A stretch of DNA of 64,000 bases from Actinomycetes bacterium (GTDB taxonomy: Bacteria > Actinomycetota > Acidimicrobiia > Acidimicrobiales > Acidimicrobiaceae): the NCBI GenBank assembly GCA_021777475.1, contig JAJYDM010000002.1, forward strand, positions 1 through 64,000, given 5' to 3'. Both the position numbers and the translations under genes were made by a program. Positions 38,732 to 50,492 of this stretch are shown in pieces; positions within the stretch are counted from its first letter, which is position 1, and each line of letters starts with the position of its first letter. The notes beneath the pieces were generated by a model. The model worked only from the letters and a program-made list of their open reading frames with translations. It was not told the DNA's origin and searched no databases.

Positions 38732-40060
38732 TCAGTCGAAGAGTGGCTTCAGAGTCAACGGTGGCTCCAAATTAGGCGATCCAGCGACAGAACCCCCGTG
38801 CAACGGATCAAATTCACGATCAACGCCCTGAGCTTCAGCCAGTCGTGCCGCCCTCCGTTTAGCGGCATTGATGACCCCATAGATCCCAGCTAACAGAGAG
38901 GCGATCCCGCCTACAGCAACTGAATACCGCGCACCGCTATGCTGACCGATAAAACCGACAATCGGAGCGCCAATAGGTGTTGAACCCTGAAACGCGATCG
39001 TAAACAACGACATGACTCGCCCCCGCATTGCCGGGTCTGAATTCAGCTGCAGCGCAGCATTGGCAATCGAAACACACAGCATCGACGCAGCACCCATGGG
39101 AATCATCGCAATCATCGCTGCTGGCGAATTCGGCATCAAAGCAACCAACAGTATTAAGACTCCAAAGCCCAGTGCTGCATATGCAAGACGCTTAATACTG
39201 GTCTGGGGAAACGTCGCCGCAAGGAGACCGCCTGCCACTGCCCCGACACCCATGAACGACATGAACGCGGCATAGGTACCGGCCCCCTTATGAAAGGTCG
39301 AACTAGCAAAGAGAGGCAGGGAGACTTGAAACTCGAAAGCAAACGTACCCACGAGCACCATTATCAGCAGTGGGACCCTGAGCCGGCGGGTGGACCAGAC
39401 ATACCTGAATCCTTCTCTCAGCTGACCTCTTGACCGGACCACCTTTTCCGACGAATGAAGTTCAGCCGGCCTCATCGAAAGCAATGCGACAATTACCGCG
39501 ATAAAAGAGACTGCGTTGGCAAGAAAGAGCGAGCCAGTGCCAAGTGTGTATATCACGACGCCTGCAATGCCTGGTCCAATGATACGGGCGGAGTTCATCA
39601 CCACCGCGTTAAGACTCACTGCATTCGCAACGCTTTTCTTTTCGACCATTTCGCTGACGAAGGACTGCCGAGCGGGATTGTCCACGGAATTAGTTACACC
39701 CAGCCAGGCCGAGATGATGTAGATCATCCACATTTGGATAGATCCCATTTCGGTCAAAATACCTAAAACAAGCGAAGCCAGGGCGAGCGAGCTCTGGGTT
39801 GCCACAATCAATTTGCGTTTATTGACCCTGTCCGCAACCAGTCCGCCTACGACCCCCAGCAATAAAACTGGCAAAAACTGGGCGGCCATTACAGCACCCA
39901 GATCGACTCCAGAACCAGTGAGCTTCAGCACCAGCCATGAAAGTCCGACGGTTTGCATCCAGGTGCCGGACACTGAAATCAGCTGCCCGGACATGTAGAG
40001 ACGATAGTTGCGGTTCCTCAGGGAATCAAAAGTCCCCCGTCTGGTCTTCTTTGCGCTCAT
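38732..40060 (-). CDS. MFS transporter (EntS/MFS_3-like exporter)
   Basis: A 442-residue, 12-helix major-facilitator protein. The N-terminus has LRNRNYRLYMSGQLISVSGTWMQ and the loop 2-3 motif GGLVADRVNKRKL, common in the MFS_3 group of siderophore or drug exporters. The ATG at 40060 is preferred; a TTG five codons upstream is possible. It is followed upstream, 135 bp away on the same strand, by a second MFS exporter. Confidence 0.85.
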   Translation of the reverse strand: MSAKKTRRGTFDSLRNRNYRLYMSGQLISVSGTWMQTVGLSWLVLKLTGSGVDLGAVMAAQFLPVLLLGVVGGLVADRVNKRKLIVATQSSLALASLVLGILTEMGSIQMWMIYIISAWLGVTNSVDNPARQSFVSEMVEKKSVANAVSLNAVVMNSARIIGPGIAGVVIYTLGTGSLFLANAVSFIAVIVALLSMRPAELHSSEKVVRSRGQLREGFRYVWSTRRLRVPLLIMVLVGTFAFEFQVSLPLFASSTFHKGAGTYAAFMSFMGVGAVAGGLLAATFPQTSIKRLAYAALGFGVLILLVALMPNSPAAMIAMIPMGAASMLCVSIANAALQLNSDPAMRGRVMSLFTIAFQGSTPIGAPIVGFIGQHSGARYSVAVGGIASLLAGIYGVINAAKRRAARLAEAQGVDREFDPLHGGSVAGSPNLEPPLTLKPLFD

Positions 40061-40195
40061 CAGACCCCACCTCAAAGATCATTCCCCCAGCTCCACCAAC
40101 CCGATACGGACGATGAACAGAAAAAACGCCAGAAAGCTACCCTGAGAGTTTCCGCCGGCAGCTTTTCACGTCCGCTTCGAGTCCCCCATAGGAGG

Positions 40196-41824
<1,629 letters not shown>

Positions 41825-41907
41825 CTATCAAAATAAGAAATGATTCCCACTCAAAACCTTTTTATTTATAAAACTAATTTATCAGATGATTGACACGGGG
41901 GCGCGAA

Positions 41908-42642
41908 ATGTGTGGAAGATTTGTTCAAATTGACGCGACAATCGCCAGGTTGCAAACACTTACCGACTTCCAAATACAGCCTGACACATATGCTCCTCAC
42001 CGCCACCGTCTAGAGAGTTTTAATGTTTCTCCCCAGAGAGTTGTTGTGATAATCAGGGACTTCAATGGCGAGCTCGAACTCGACGAGATGCTCTGGGGCA
42101 TAAGACCAAAATGGGCAAGGGAAAGCTCCCGCTACCTGATCAACGCGCGATCGGAAAGCCTGACGGAAAAACCTACCTTTAAAAATCTTTTGAACCAAAA
42201 GGTTGTCATTCCGACGGAAGGATTCTACGAATGGAAAAAGAACGCCAGAATCGATGCGGTCACAAAGACGGAAAAAATGCCGTTCTACTTCCACACAGCC
42301 GATGGCAGTCCACTTCTCATGGCAGGGATATTTCAAAGGTCCGTCGACCACGTGACCGGCGAAATGGTCGACTCTTTTGTGATTCTGACAACGAGGGCAA
42401 ACACGATGATGTCTCTATATCATGACAGAATGCCGGTGATCGTTCCGCCGGCCCAGGTACCGGAATGGCTTATGGAGGAAACCACCCCGGCGCTCCTGGA
42501 GCGAATTACACGACCACCAGGAAATGAAGTGTTGATCACCCACCAAGTCAGTAACCGTGTCAATTCATCAAGAACGGATGGACCGGACTTGATCAAAGAA
42601 GTCAACGGTCCTGAATCATCAGAACCGACACTTTTCACCTGA
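41908..42642 (+). CDS. SRAP-domain abasic-site protein (YedK/HMCES family)
   Basis: Forms a covalent thiazolidine crosslink with abasic sites in single-stranded DNA, protecting them during replication. The protein starts MCGRF, so that Cys2 becomes the N-terminal nucleophile after Met removal; this fixes the ATG at 41908. Also visible are NARSES, GFYEWKK with the catalytic Glu, and the late YHDRMPVIV His. 244 residues. It ends eight bases from the convergent dxs stop. Confidence 0.94.
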   Translation: MCGRFVQIDATIARLQTLTDFQIQPDTYAPHRHRLESFNVSPQRVVVIIRDFNGELELDEMLWGIRPKWARESSRYLINARSESLTEKPTFKNLLNQKVVIPTEGFYEWKKNARIDAVTKTEKMPFYFHTADGSPLLMAGIFQRSVDHVTGEMVDSFVILTTRANTMMSLYHDRMPVIVPPAQVPEWLMEETTPALLERITRPPGNEVLITHQVSNRVNSSRTDGPDLIKEVNGPESSEPTLFT

Positions 42643-42650
42643 ACACTTGG

Positions 42651-44537
42651 CTAAACATCCGCCAGACTTCTGGTTACCAAATTGGCTATGCCCTCCGCAT
42701 CAAGGCCAACCGAGGCAAGTATGTCGTCCGCCTTGCCCTGAGCGATATAGCTCACTGGAATGCCAAGCTCTCTGAAACGGGCCGAATCCCAGCCGTTGAC
42801 TGTCTCGAGATGGTACCTCAGATGAGTTCCATAGCCACCAGGAACAAATCCGTCCTCGATACTCATCACGATGCGATGTGAGGCAAGATCCCGCAAAAAT
42901 GCCTCGTTGAACGAAGTGAGAATTCGCGGATCCCAAACCGATACCGATACTCCCGATTCAGCCAGAACCTCTGCGGCGTGAATCGCCGGAACCACCATTT
43001 TGCCAACTGCAACGAGAGCGACCTCGCTGCCACTTACCAGACATCTTGGCTGCATCTCCTTGGATGTGGGAATCCAAAGCCGCTCCGGACCGGGAGTTTT
43101 GGGGAATCTGATCATCGACGGACCCTGAAGCGTAAGGGCGTACTCCAACATCGGATTTAGATCCTCAAGACAGCTCGGGGCTAGAACCGTCATACCTGGT
43201 ATAGCCAAAAATTCAATTAAATCCAAAACACCATGATGCGAAGGACCGTCGTCGCCAGTAATCCCTGCGCGATCCAGAACGAAAACAACCGGCAGACGAT
43301 GCAGACCCACGTCAAGATTTACCTGGTCAAAAGCACGGGCAATGAATGTGGAATAGATGGCAACCACGGGCTTGAGATTTCCCATTGCCATTCCTGCCGC
43401 AGCTGTAACGGCATGAGCCTCGGCAATCCCCACGTCAAAAAACCTCTCTGGGTACCTCTCCTGAAACCCCAACAAACCTGTCGGCCCCGGCATTGCCGCG
43501 GTAATGGCGACAATCTCGGGAGAATTTTCCGCTAAATCCAACAGCGCCTTCGAAAACGTCTCGGTATAGGATCCGTACTCAACCTCCGCCAGCAATTCTG
43601 GCTGGGCTACCTTGAGGTCGTGAAGGCGTTGCACCTCGTCGTCTTCGGCCGGCCCGTAGCCACGACCTTTTTGAGTAAGAACGTGCACGACAATAGGACC
43701 GTCCCAATTTTCCGCATTGGCAAATGCGTACTCCATGGCGGCGATATCATGTCCCTCGATCGGACCTGTGTAACGAACGCCAAGCGATTCGAAGAAGACC
43801 CTAGGCTCGATCACCTCGCGAAGAGCGGAAGTGATACCGGCGATACCAGAAACTGCAAGCCCGCCAACTGCTGGCAATTCCGCGATCATCTGCCTAATCT
43901 TTGTCCTGGCCTGCATATACGAAGGATTCAATCTAAGTCGCGTCAGCCCTGTGGACAGCTTCGACACAGTTGGCGCGTACGAGCGGCCATTGTCGTTCCA
44001 AATAATAACAACCCTTTTGCCTGCATGGCCGATGTTGTTTAGGGCCTCGTATGCCAACCCCCCTGTCAGTGCACCGTCGCCGACGATCGCCACAACCGTT
44101 CTCGGACCGTCCCCGGCATCGGAACCGGCTGTGGGTTCATACCCAAGTTCCAATGCAGTCGAAATTCCGTAGGCATATGAGAGAGCAGTCGACGCATGGG
44201 AATTCTCGATCCAGTCATGCGGTGACTCCCGCCGGGAAGGGTAGCCCGAGAGACCACCACCTTTGCGCAGACCCGAAAAATCTGCCATCCTTCCAGTAAG
44301 CAGCTTATGGACATACGCCTGGTGACCCGTATCAAATAGGAGTACGTCCCGCGGAGAGTTGAAAACTCTATGTAACGCCACTGTTATTTCAACAATTCCA
44401 AGGTTGGATCCGAGATGGCCACCGGTCTCAGTTACCGTATCAACGATGAACTGACGAACCTCGCTGCACAACTCTTCTAGGTCAGCGCTGTTGAGCGACC
44501 GTAAGTCTTTGGGGCCCTTGATCTTTTCTAGGATCAT
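42651..44537 (-). CDS. dxs: 1-deoxy-D-xylulose-5-phosphate synthase (Dxs)
   Basis: ThDP enzyme that joins pyruvate and glyceraldehyde-3-phosphate, the first step of the MEP isoprenoid pathway. The 628-residue protein starts MILEKIKGPKDLR, with ETGGHLGSNLG, the ThDP motif from GDGALTGGLAYEALNN, and the transketolase C-terminal half with GDDGPSHHGVLD. It lies 2 kb from a polyprenyl synthase gene on the same strand, with one large membrane-protein gene between. Confidence 0.96.
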   Translation of the reverse strand: MILEKIKGPKDLRSLNSADLEELCSEVRQFIVDTVTETGGHLGSNLGIVEITVALHRVFNSPRDVLLFDTGHQAYVHKLLTGRMADFSGLRKGGGLSGYPSRRESPHDWIENSHASTALSYAYGISTALELGYEPTAGSDAGDGPRTVVAIVGDGALTGGLAYEALNNIGHAGKRVVIIWNDNGRSYAPTVSKLSTGLTRLRLNPSYMQARTKIRQMIAELPAVGGLAVSGIAGITSALREVIEPRVFFESLGVRYTGPIEGHDIAAMEYAFANAENWDGPIVVHVLTQKGRGYGPAEDDEVQRLHDLKVAQPELLAEVEYGSYTETFSKALLDLAENSPEIVAITAAMPGPTGLLGFQERYPERFFDVGIAEAHAVTAAAGMAMGNLKPVVAIYSTFIARAFDQVNLDVGLHRLPVVFVLDRAGITGDDGPSHHGVLDLIEFLAIPGMTVLAPSCLEDLNPMLEYALTLQGPSMIRFPKTPGPERLWIPTSKEMQPRCLVSGSEVALVAVGKMVVPAIHAAEVLAESGVSVSVWDPRILTSFNEAFLRDLASHRIVMSIEDGFVPGGYGTHLRYHLETVNGWDSARFRELGIPVSYIAQGKADDILASVGLDAEGIANLVTRSLADV

Positions 44538-44671
44538 CTATGCCAATTTCCTTTGCGCACGCTGCACCCAATCCAAGCCCAGAGCACAACATGCCGACGG
44601 TGCAGTAGAGCAAGTATCAAAGTCCAACAAATTCTCCACTAATTAAAATATCCCACTTTACGAATCTGTGG

Positions 44672-46339
44672 TTAGCTGCAGGGGCCGCTCGTATGGCCGA
44701 GAAGAACTGACGCGACCCTGCCGAACGTCAAACCAAATACCAGCCTATGTGTTCCAGGTTTACTTATCTTCCAAGTTGTCATGCCGCGGGCATTCGCGCA
44801 TATCTTTCCACCACTTACGTTGAAATATGGACTGTAGAAGAGACTGAGGGTGTAACTGCCCGACTTGGGCGCAACAAACGACAGGGAGTCAAAACCGATC
44901 TTTGCTGGAAGATAAGCACCTCCAGGGGATCTGACCACGGTCGGAGAACCTGGGACAAGATAGATTTTGCTCTCACCAACATGGGCCAAGAGCTTGAGTC
45001 CAGAAGTTCCTGACGCGATTAGATTAGCCTCCGCACTCGCGGAAAAGTCGTAAGGCCCCGGAGGAAGCACCACAAGGGATGCCCCAGAACCCTCCAGCCA
45101 ATTCAGGTAACTTTTCCTCGAAAGGGGCGGTGAACCATAGAGCAATGCATTCTGAGGAAAATCGTCTTGTCGGAACCAGCCGCGAACTATAGGAAAGCCC
45201 ATTTTCGGCAGATAGTAGTCACCCTGGTGATTGGCTGTGTCAACCAACTCCACCCTGCTACCTGGCACAAGGCTGCGGGAAAGCACCGGCCGGAGTTTTT
45301 CCCAAAAACTGGCATTTGAGGTCTGGTAAATCGAGACTGACATTATCTGAGAAAGGGGCATGAGATTCCAAATCAGAGCTAACGCTAACAAAGCGAAAAC
45401 AGGTGCACGGAGCCGGAAATCCCTAAGACTCACCAGTGCAACCAAAACGGGAAATGAGAAGTCGACAATCCGCGCTGCATTGGAACCCAGGTTCGATCTC
45501 ATAAAGAATGCCGCGACATTGATCAGCCCGTACCCAACAATGAGAACCCGCAATCCGGTACTGTAGCGCCGACCCTTTGGCACCAGGAAAAGACAGATTG
45601 CGCAGAACAGTTCCACTTCGATTAGGTCGCTAACCCAATATGGATAGAAGCCATGGTCGGGAAACGCTCTGATCGACAACAGCTGAATCAAGGCCAAAGC
45701 CGCAACCACCCAGAGGTAGTAGTTTGACAAGAGCCGCCTGATGAAGATGCGCCAAGCACCATCTGCAGCCCCGAGTGAGTTTGTAACTTCTGCAGCCACA
45801 ACGACGAGGATCAAGGCAATCAGCGCAAGCGGGCTCGAAAGGAGAACGAGAACCGTGCCGACGGCAAAGAGAAATCTTCTCCTTGCACTGTACACAAGGA
45901 GCGTCAGAAGCATGAAGGTCATTCCCAAAAGAAATGGCCATGCTCCTGTTAAGGTCATGAACGGCACTACCATAAGCGAGAGGCGCCGGTAACCTGGGAA
46001 AGACCCAGGAAAATAGCGGTCTGTCAGCACGCTGATAATGGCAACGGACAACGCGACACTCACGGCTGCGACGACTTTCAGACCCAGCAAATAAGCGAGG
46101 ACGTAAAAGGCAAAGGAATAGTTTACAAAACTATATCGACCCAGATACCAGCTGTTATCCCACAGAACAAACCCGTGACTATTGAAGATTTCCTGCAAAT
46201 GAGAGTGGGCTGCCTGATCAACAGCCGCCGGTCCAAAGGTGACAAGCAACGCCGCAAGAATCAGCGCGGCGCCTGAATAGGCGACAGCAGTTTGGACCGA
46301 CCTGTCAAACCTGGTTTCAAGACCAAGCAGCTGCAACAT
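44672..46339 (-). CDS. Large multi-pass membrane protein of unknown function
   Basis: A 555-residue protein with about ten hydrophobic helices in the first 330 residues and a soluble C-terminal half rich in beta strands. The loop after helix 1 reads VLWDNSWYLGRYSFVNYS, which resembles a loop in conserved actinobacterial membrane proteins of GT-C-like shape. It lies between dxs and a polyprenyl synthase, so use of a polyprenyl-phosphate sugar donor is possible, but this is inference. It lies in a gap-separated series with both neighbours. Confidence 0.7.
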   Translation of the reverse strand: MLQLLGLETRFDRSVQTAVAYSGAALILAALLVTFGPAAVDQAAHSHLQEIFNSHGFVLWDNSWYLGRYSFVNYSFAFYVLAYLLGLKVVAAVSVALSVAIISVLTDRYFPGSFPGYRRLSLMVVPFMTLTGAWPFLLGMTFMLLTLLVYSARRRFLFAVGTVLVLLSSPLALIALILVVVAAEVTNSLGAADGAWRIFIRRLLSNYYLWVVAALALIQLLSIRAFPDHGFYPYWVSDLIEVELFCAICLFLVPKGRRYSTGLRVLIVGYGLINVAAFFMRSNLGSNAARIVDFSFPVLVALVSLRDFRLRAPVFALLALALIWNLMPLSQIMSVSIYQTSNASFWEKLRPVLSRSLVPGSRVELVDTANHQGDYYLPKMGFPIVRGWFRQDDFPQNALLYGSPPLSRKSYLNWLEGSGASLVVLPPGPYDFSASAEANLIASGTSGLKLLAHVGESKIYLVPGSPTVVRSPGGAYLPAKIGFDSLSFVAPKSGSYTLSLFYSPYFNVSGGKICANARGMTTWKISKPGTHRLVFGLTFGRVASVLLGHTSGPCS

Positions 46340-46459
46340 CCCCTCCGCACCAAGCCCCTGCCAGAGTGGCTAGTTGCCAGCTCCACTTGGCAATCTTAAC
46401 CGGGCTGGAAAACCATATATCGCCAGAACTGGCCAGGTATCTCGACTGGGATAGGCAAG

Positions 46460-47545
46460 TCAAAGCTCTCTGTTCGCCACGTACTCTGCAAGCTCCTCAA
46501 GTTCTCGTATCGCACTTTCATTCAATCCAGAATTTCCAATTGCCTCGATAGCTTCAGCGCATAGTCGGTCGACTAAGAGCTCGACCTCCTTCCTGGCACC
46601 GGTCGATGTCAGTATCTCTTGGAACCTGGCGATCTCATCTGCGCAAAGATCTTCCGCTCCAAACCGCTCCCTAAGAAATTCTGCATCGGAACCCTGCGCT
46701 CTCTCAAACGCAACCGCGGCAAGCACTGTTGGCTTGCCTTCCCTAAAGTCTTCTCCAACTGGCTTTCCAATGACCGACTGGTCGCCGAAAGTGCCCAATA
46801 GGTCGTCGCGCAACTGAAAGGCCTCCCCTAATGGCACACCGTACCTAGACATACTGGGGCCAAACTCATCAAATTTGCCCAAGAGCGCCACCCCAAGATG
46901 AAGCGGCCGCTCCACGGTGTACTTGCCAGACTTGAAAAGACTTATCCGACGAGCCTGCTCCATGGAAATCCTCGGCTGGGCATTTCCATTAGCCGTGCCA
47001 ATTAGATCCAAATACTGCCCTATATTGACCTCTAATCTCAGCTCAGTAAAAATTTTTTGCGCCTGGACAGGGGCTCCAATAAGCATCTTGTCGGCATACA
47101 CAAACGCCATGTCGCCAAGCAAGATCGCGACGCCCTCACCGAACCTCCTCGACTCGCCTCCCCAGAAAATTCCTTCGTGCTTGTCTTGAAATCGCTTATG
47201 AATGGCAACAAGTCCACGCCTCGTCAGCGACGCATCCATGATGTCGTCGTGGATGATAGCAAACGAGTGAAGGAGTTCGAGAGCGCAGCCCGCATTCAAG
47301 ATCTCTTCAGAGTCAGGGTCGCCGCCTGCTCCAACATAGGCCCAATAAGAAAACGCAGGACGCAATCGTTTGCCTCCAGCGAGGACCATCTCTTTCAAAA
47401 ACGTAAGGGGCTCGCCAAGGTCAGGGTCGAGCACACTCCATCGCGCAATCTCGTCGCTGAGGAGTTCATCCATACGGAACCCAATCTTCTTGGCAAGAAT
47501 GTCAAGAGAGTCGGGGGCTTTTTGTCTAACAAATTTTTCAGTCAA
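46460..47545 (-). CDS. Polyprenyl (geranylgeranyl/farnesyl-type) diphosphate synthase
   Basis: Isoprenyl diphosphate synthase of 361 residues that elongates prenyl chains from IPP. The first aspartate-rich motif is DDIMD at 100-104 and the second is DDLLG at 248-252, the actinobacterial form lacking the last Asp. GGKRLRPAF is the IPP site. The TTG start has AAGG six bases upstream. Chain length cannot be called from sequence. It shares the strand with dxs and is divergent from tldD. Confidence 0.92.
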   Translation of the reverse strand: MTEKFVRQKAPDSLDILAKKIGFRMDELLSDEIARWSVLDPDLGEPLTFLKEMVLAGGKRLRPAFSYWAYVGAGGDPDSEEILNAGCALELLHSFAIIHDDIMDASLTRRGLVAIHKRFQDKHEGIFWGGESRRFGEGVAILLGDMAFVYADKMLIGAPVQAQKIFTELRLEVNIGQYLDLIGTANGNAQPRISMEQARRISLFKSGKYTVERPLHLGVALLGKFDEFGPSMSRYGVPLGEAFQLRDDLLGTFGDQSVIGKPVGEDFREGKPTVLAAVAFERAQGSDAEFLRERFGAEDLCADEIARFQEILTSTGARKEVELLVDRLCAEAIEAIGNSGLNESAIRELEELAEYVANREL

Positions 47546-47764
47546 GAATTGCCTTGCTCCATTTAAAGTAACTAGGCCAAATCAGCAGGGATGGTCTCAC
47601 TAAATCATCTTTCTACCTACATCCTATTGGCGCCCAAGCCTTTATAGCAGGCGTTAGCCAAGACATCACCTTACACAAGTCCCCTTTCAAAGTTCCATGT
47701 CCTCGATTGAACCGAGCTAGCCAATAGAGTGGAATAAGTCGCCAGTCGTGGCAAAGGAGCAAAC

Positions 47765-49156
47765 TTGATCTCACAAGAGATAGTCCAAAAGGTGTTGGCA
47801 TCCGCCGTTTCCCGAGGTGGCGAGTTCGCCGAGATCTTCGTCGAGGATAAAAAGTCGTCATCGGCGGCATTTGATGATGGAAAAGTTGAAGAGCTCACTT
47901 CCGGGGTCTCAATAGGTGCGGGCATCAGAGTCATCGTCGGAGAAACAACCGGTTTTGCCCATACCGCAGACTTGAGCGAAGCCGGACTCTTAAGCGCCGC
48001 CGAGGCCGCCCGAAGCGTGGCAATGGTTTCAGGTTCAGGAACCAAAGCGGTTGCTTTGAGTGCACCGAATGAGCACACGCTTTCAGGAGACATATTAGTT
48101 CCCAGCCAAGTCGGCAAGAAAAGCAAGATTGAGCTCTTGGAATACATGAACCAGATTGCCAGATCGACGTCGGGGTCGATAAAGCAGGTTTCAGCTGGCT
48201 ATGGAGACTCCTATAGAAGAATCCTGGTTGCCAATACCGACGGCGTTTTTGCTACAGATGAGCAGGTAAGAACCCGTATAGCCGTCTCGGTTGTGGCGTT
48301 CGGCGACACCGGGATGCAGACAGGATATGAGACTGCCGCCTTCACCATGGGGTTTGAAATGTTTGAGGACGTCAACATCGAAGAGCTCGCCACCCTTGCA
48401 GCCGAGCGAGCCGTACGAAAGCTCTCGGCGCGACCCGCTCCATCTGGGACACTCCCAGTCGTGCTTCAGGGAGGATCAGGCGGAATCCTGTTCCATGAAG
48501 CCTGCGGTCATGGGTTAGAGGCAGACCACATTATAAAGGACTCCTCCGTCTACAAGGGAAAAGTCGGAGAGCTGGTGGCTTCCCCTTTGATCACGCTGGT
48601 TGACGACGGAACCGTAAGCAAACAATGGGGCACCGCGCTGATCGACGACGAGGGCAGGCCATCCCAAAGAAATGTGCTGATTGAAAATGGGGTTTTAACT
48701 GATTACATGTGGGACGGACTTAGAGCTAAAAAATTGAATCGCGCCTCGACTGGCAATGGACGGCGCCAGAGTTATCAGCACCTGCCAATGGTTCGAATGA
48801 CCAACACCTACCTTGTCGAAGGCAAGGAGAGGCCTGACACCATCATTGAGAACACCAAACATGGGGTCTATGTTGCCCGTCTGGGTGGAGGACAGGTAAA
48901 CACCGCGACCGGGGACTTCGTGTTTGGAATGACTGAGGCCTATCTAATAGAAAACGGTGAGATAACTGAACCGCTCCGGGACGCAAACCTGATCGGGAAT
49001 GGACCGGAAGTTCTGAAAAATATAGACGCCGTAGCCAATGACTTCTCCATAACCCCGGGTACATGTGGTAAGGATGGCCAGAGCGTTCCCGTTGGATGCG
49101 GTCAGGCAACTGTAAGAATAACGGGAGTGACGATCGGAGGAACTGCGAATGGATGA
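47765..49156 (+). CDS. tldD: TldD metallopeptidase subunit
   Basis: One half of the TldD/TldE heterodimeric protease that trims unfolded peptides and, in some bacteria, cleaves modified peptides or the CcdA antitoxin. The zinc motif HEACGHGLEAD is present, so this is the catalytic partner. 463 residues; the TTG start has AAGGAG six bases upstream. It overlaps tldE by eight bases. Confidence 0.94.
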   Translation: MISQEIVQKVLASAVSRGGEFAEIFVEDKKSSSAAFDDGKVEELTSGVSIGAGIRVIVGETTGFAHTADLSEAGLLSAAEAARSVAMVSGSGTKAVALSAPNEHTLSGDILVPSQVGKKSKIELLEYMNQIARSTSGSIKQVSAGYGDSYRRILVANTDGVFATDEQVRTRIAVSVVAFGDTGMQTGYETAAFTMGFEMFEDVNIEELATLAAERAVRKLSARPAPSGTLPVVLQGGSGGILFHEACGHGLEADHIIKDSSVYKGKVGELVASPLITLVDDGTVSKQWGTALIDDEGRPSQRNVLIENGVLTDYMWDGLRAKKLNRASTGNGRRQSYQHLPMVRMTNTYLVEGKERPDTIIENTKHGVYVARLGGGQVNTATGDFVFGMTEAYLIENGEITEPLRDANLIGNGPEVLKNIDAVANDFSITPGTCGKDGQSVPVGCGQATVRITGVTIGGTANG

Positions 49157-50492
49157 TCTGGAAATCGTCGCCGAGAAAATCGCGAGCCAGGCGAAACCTG
49201 GAGAGGAGATTGAGGCCTTCGTAGCTTGGGATGAAGAAACCTCGATACGTGTCTACAACGGTGCCATTGAACAACTCTCGAAGTCTCAGTCGAGCGGAGT
49301 TGGAATTCGAATCGTCAACAACCACCGCCAAGGCTTTGCCTGGGCTGGAACGCTAGACCCCTCTTCTATTGATTTCGCACTGGCAGAAGCGCGAGACAAC
49401 GCGTCTTTCGCCACCGAAGATGAGTATCTCGGCCTTGGCGTGCCAGACAACATAGCGCCGAAGACACTTGACCTCTGGCGAGACGAACTCTCATCGCACA
49501 CCACCGAAGAAAAGGTCTCACTGGCATTGGAACTCGAAGCAACCCTGAAGAACTCTGACAAAAGAATTAAAAGTGTGGAGTCGGCCAATTACGGTGACGC
49601 CAGTTCGATTGCCGCAGTCGTGACCAACACCGGAATGCGGGCAAGCTACCGTCAGACCTTTAGCTTCATCACGGCGCATGCGATCGCGGTAGAAAATGAA
49701 GAGACCCAGACTGGCGGTGGCTATTCGGTAGGTCGGACAATTTCTGAACTCGAATTGAACAAGGCGGCATCTGATGCCTCGATGCGGGCCACTCGGCTAC
49801 TTGGTGCGAGCAAACCAACGTCTGCCCGCATGACGGTCCTGTTCGACCCACAAGTAACGACCACTTTGCTTGGGATCATCTCGGGCACACTGTCAGGTGA
49901 GGCCGTCATTAAGGGCAGATCGCTGTTCGCTGGCCGACTCAATGAGCAGGTTGCCTCGCAAATAGTCTCACTCGTAGATGACCCTACAAATCCATCGGCT
50001 TTTGGAGCCTCCGTCTACGATGCCGAAGGTTACGCGTCAAGAGCCAACAATCTCATAGTTGAGGGGGTATTGCAGGGGTTCCTATACGATACCTACTCCG
50101 CAAAGCGCGCCGGCCTCATCACGACTGCATCAGCAGTCCGAGGAGGCTTCAGTTCAACACCAGGAGTCGGCGCCAGGGCACTTTATTTGACCCCAGGAAC
50201 AAAAAGCCAGTCAGAACTCATAACCTCCATCGACAACGGAGTGCTTGTGCAGTCGATCAGTGGTGTCCACTCAGGAGTAAATCCTATTTCCGGTGACTTT
50301 TCAGTTGGAGCTGAAGGCCTTCTTATTAGGTCTGGGAGATTGGCCCAGCCAGTAAAAGAGTTCACAATCGCCTCGTCATTGCAAAGAATGCTCCAGGAGG
50401 TGGTCGCGGTGGGGAACGACGTCGACTGGATCCCCTCTGTCGCAGCTGGTGTGAGCCTGGTCGTCGAGGGAATCTCCGTAAGTGGCGTCTGA
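49149..50492 (+). CDS. pmbA: TldE/PmbA metallopeptidase partner subunit
   Basis: Second subunit of the TldD/TldE protease, 447 residues. It has the family fold (IRVYNGAIEQLSKSQSSGVGIRI and the GANPISGDFSVGAEG-like end, here GVNPISGDFSVGAEG) but no HExxxH, as expected for TldE. Coupled to tldD by an eight-base overlap, and followed by a PHP-domain gene that overlaps its 3' end by 11 bases. Confidence 0.94.
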   Translation: MDDLEIVAEKIASQAKPGEEIEAFVAWDEETSIRVYNGAIEQLSKSQSSGVGIRIVNNHRQGFAWAGTLDPSSIDFALAEARDNASFATEDEYLGLGVPDNIAPKTLDLWRDELSSHTTEEKVSLALELEATLKNSDKRIKSVESANYGDASSIAAVVTNTGMRASYRQTFSFITAHAIAVENEETQTGGGYSVGRTISELELNKAASDASMRATRLLGASKPTSARMTVLFDPQVTTTLLGIISGTLSGEAVIKGRSLFAGRLNEQVASQIVSLVDDPTNPSAFGASVYDAEGYASRANNLIVEGVLQGFLYDTYSAKRAGLITTASAVRGGFSSTPGVGARALYLTPGTKSQSELITSIDNGVLVQSISGVHSGVNPISGDFSVGAEGLLIRSGRLAQPVKEFTIASSLQRMLQEVVAVGNDVDWIPSVAAGVSLVVEGISVSGV

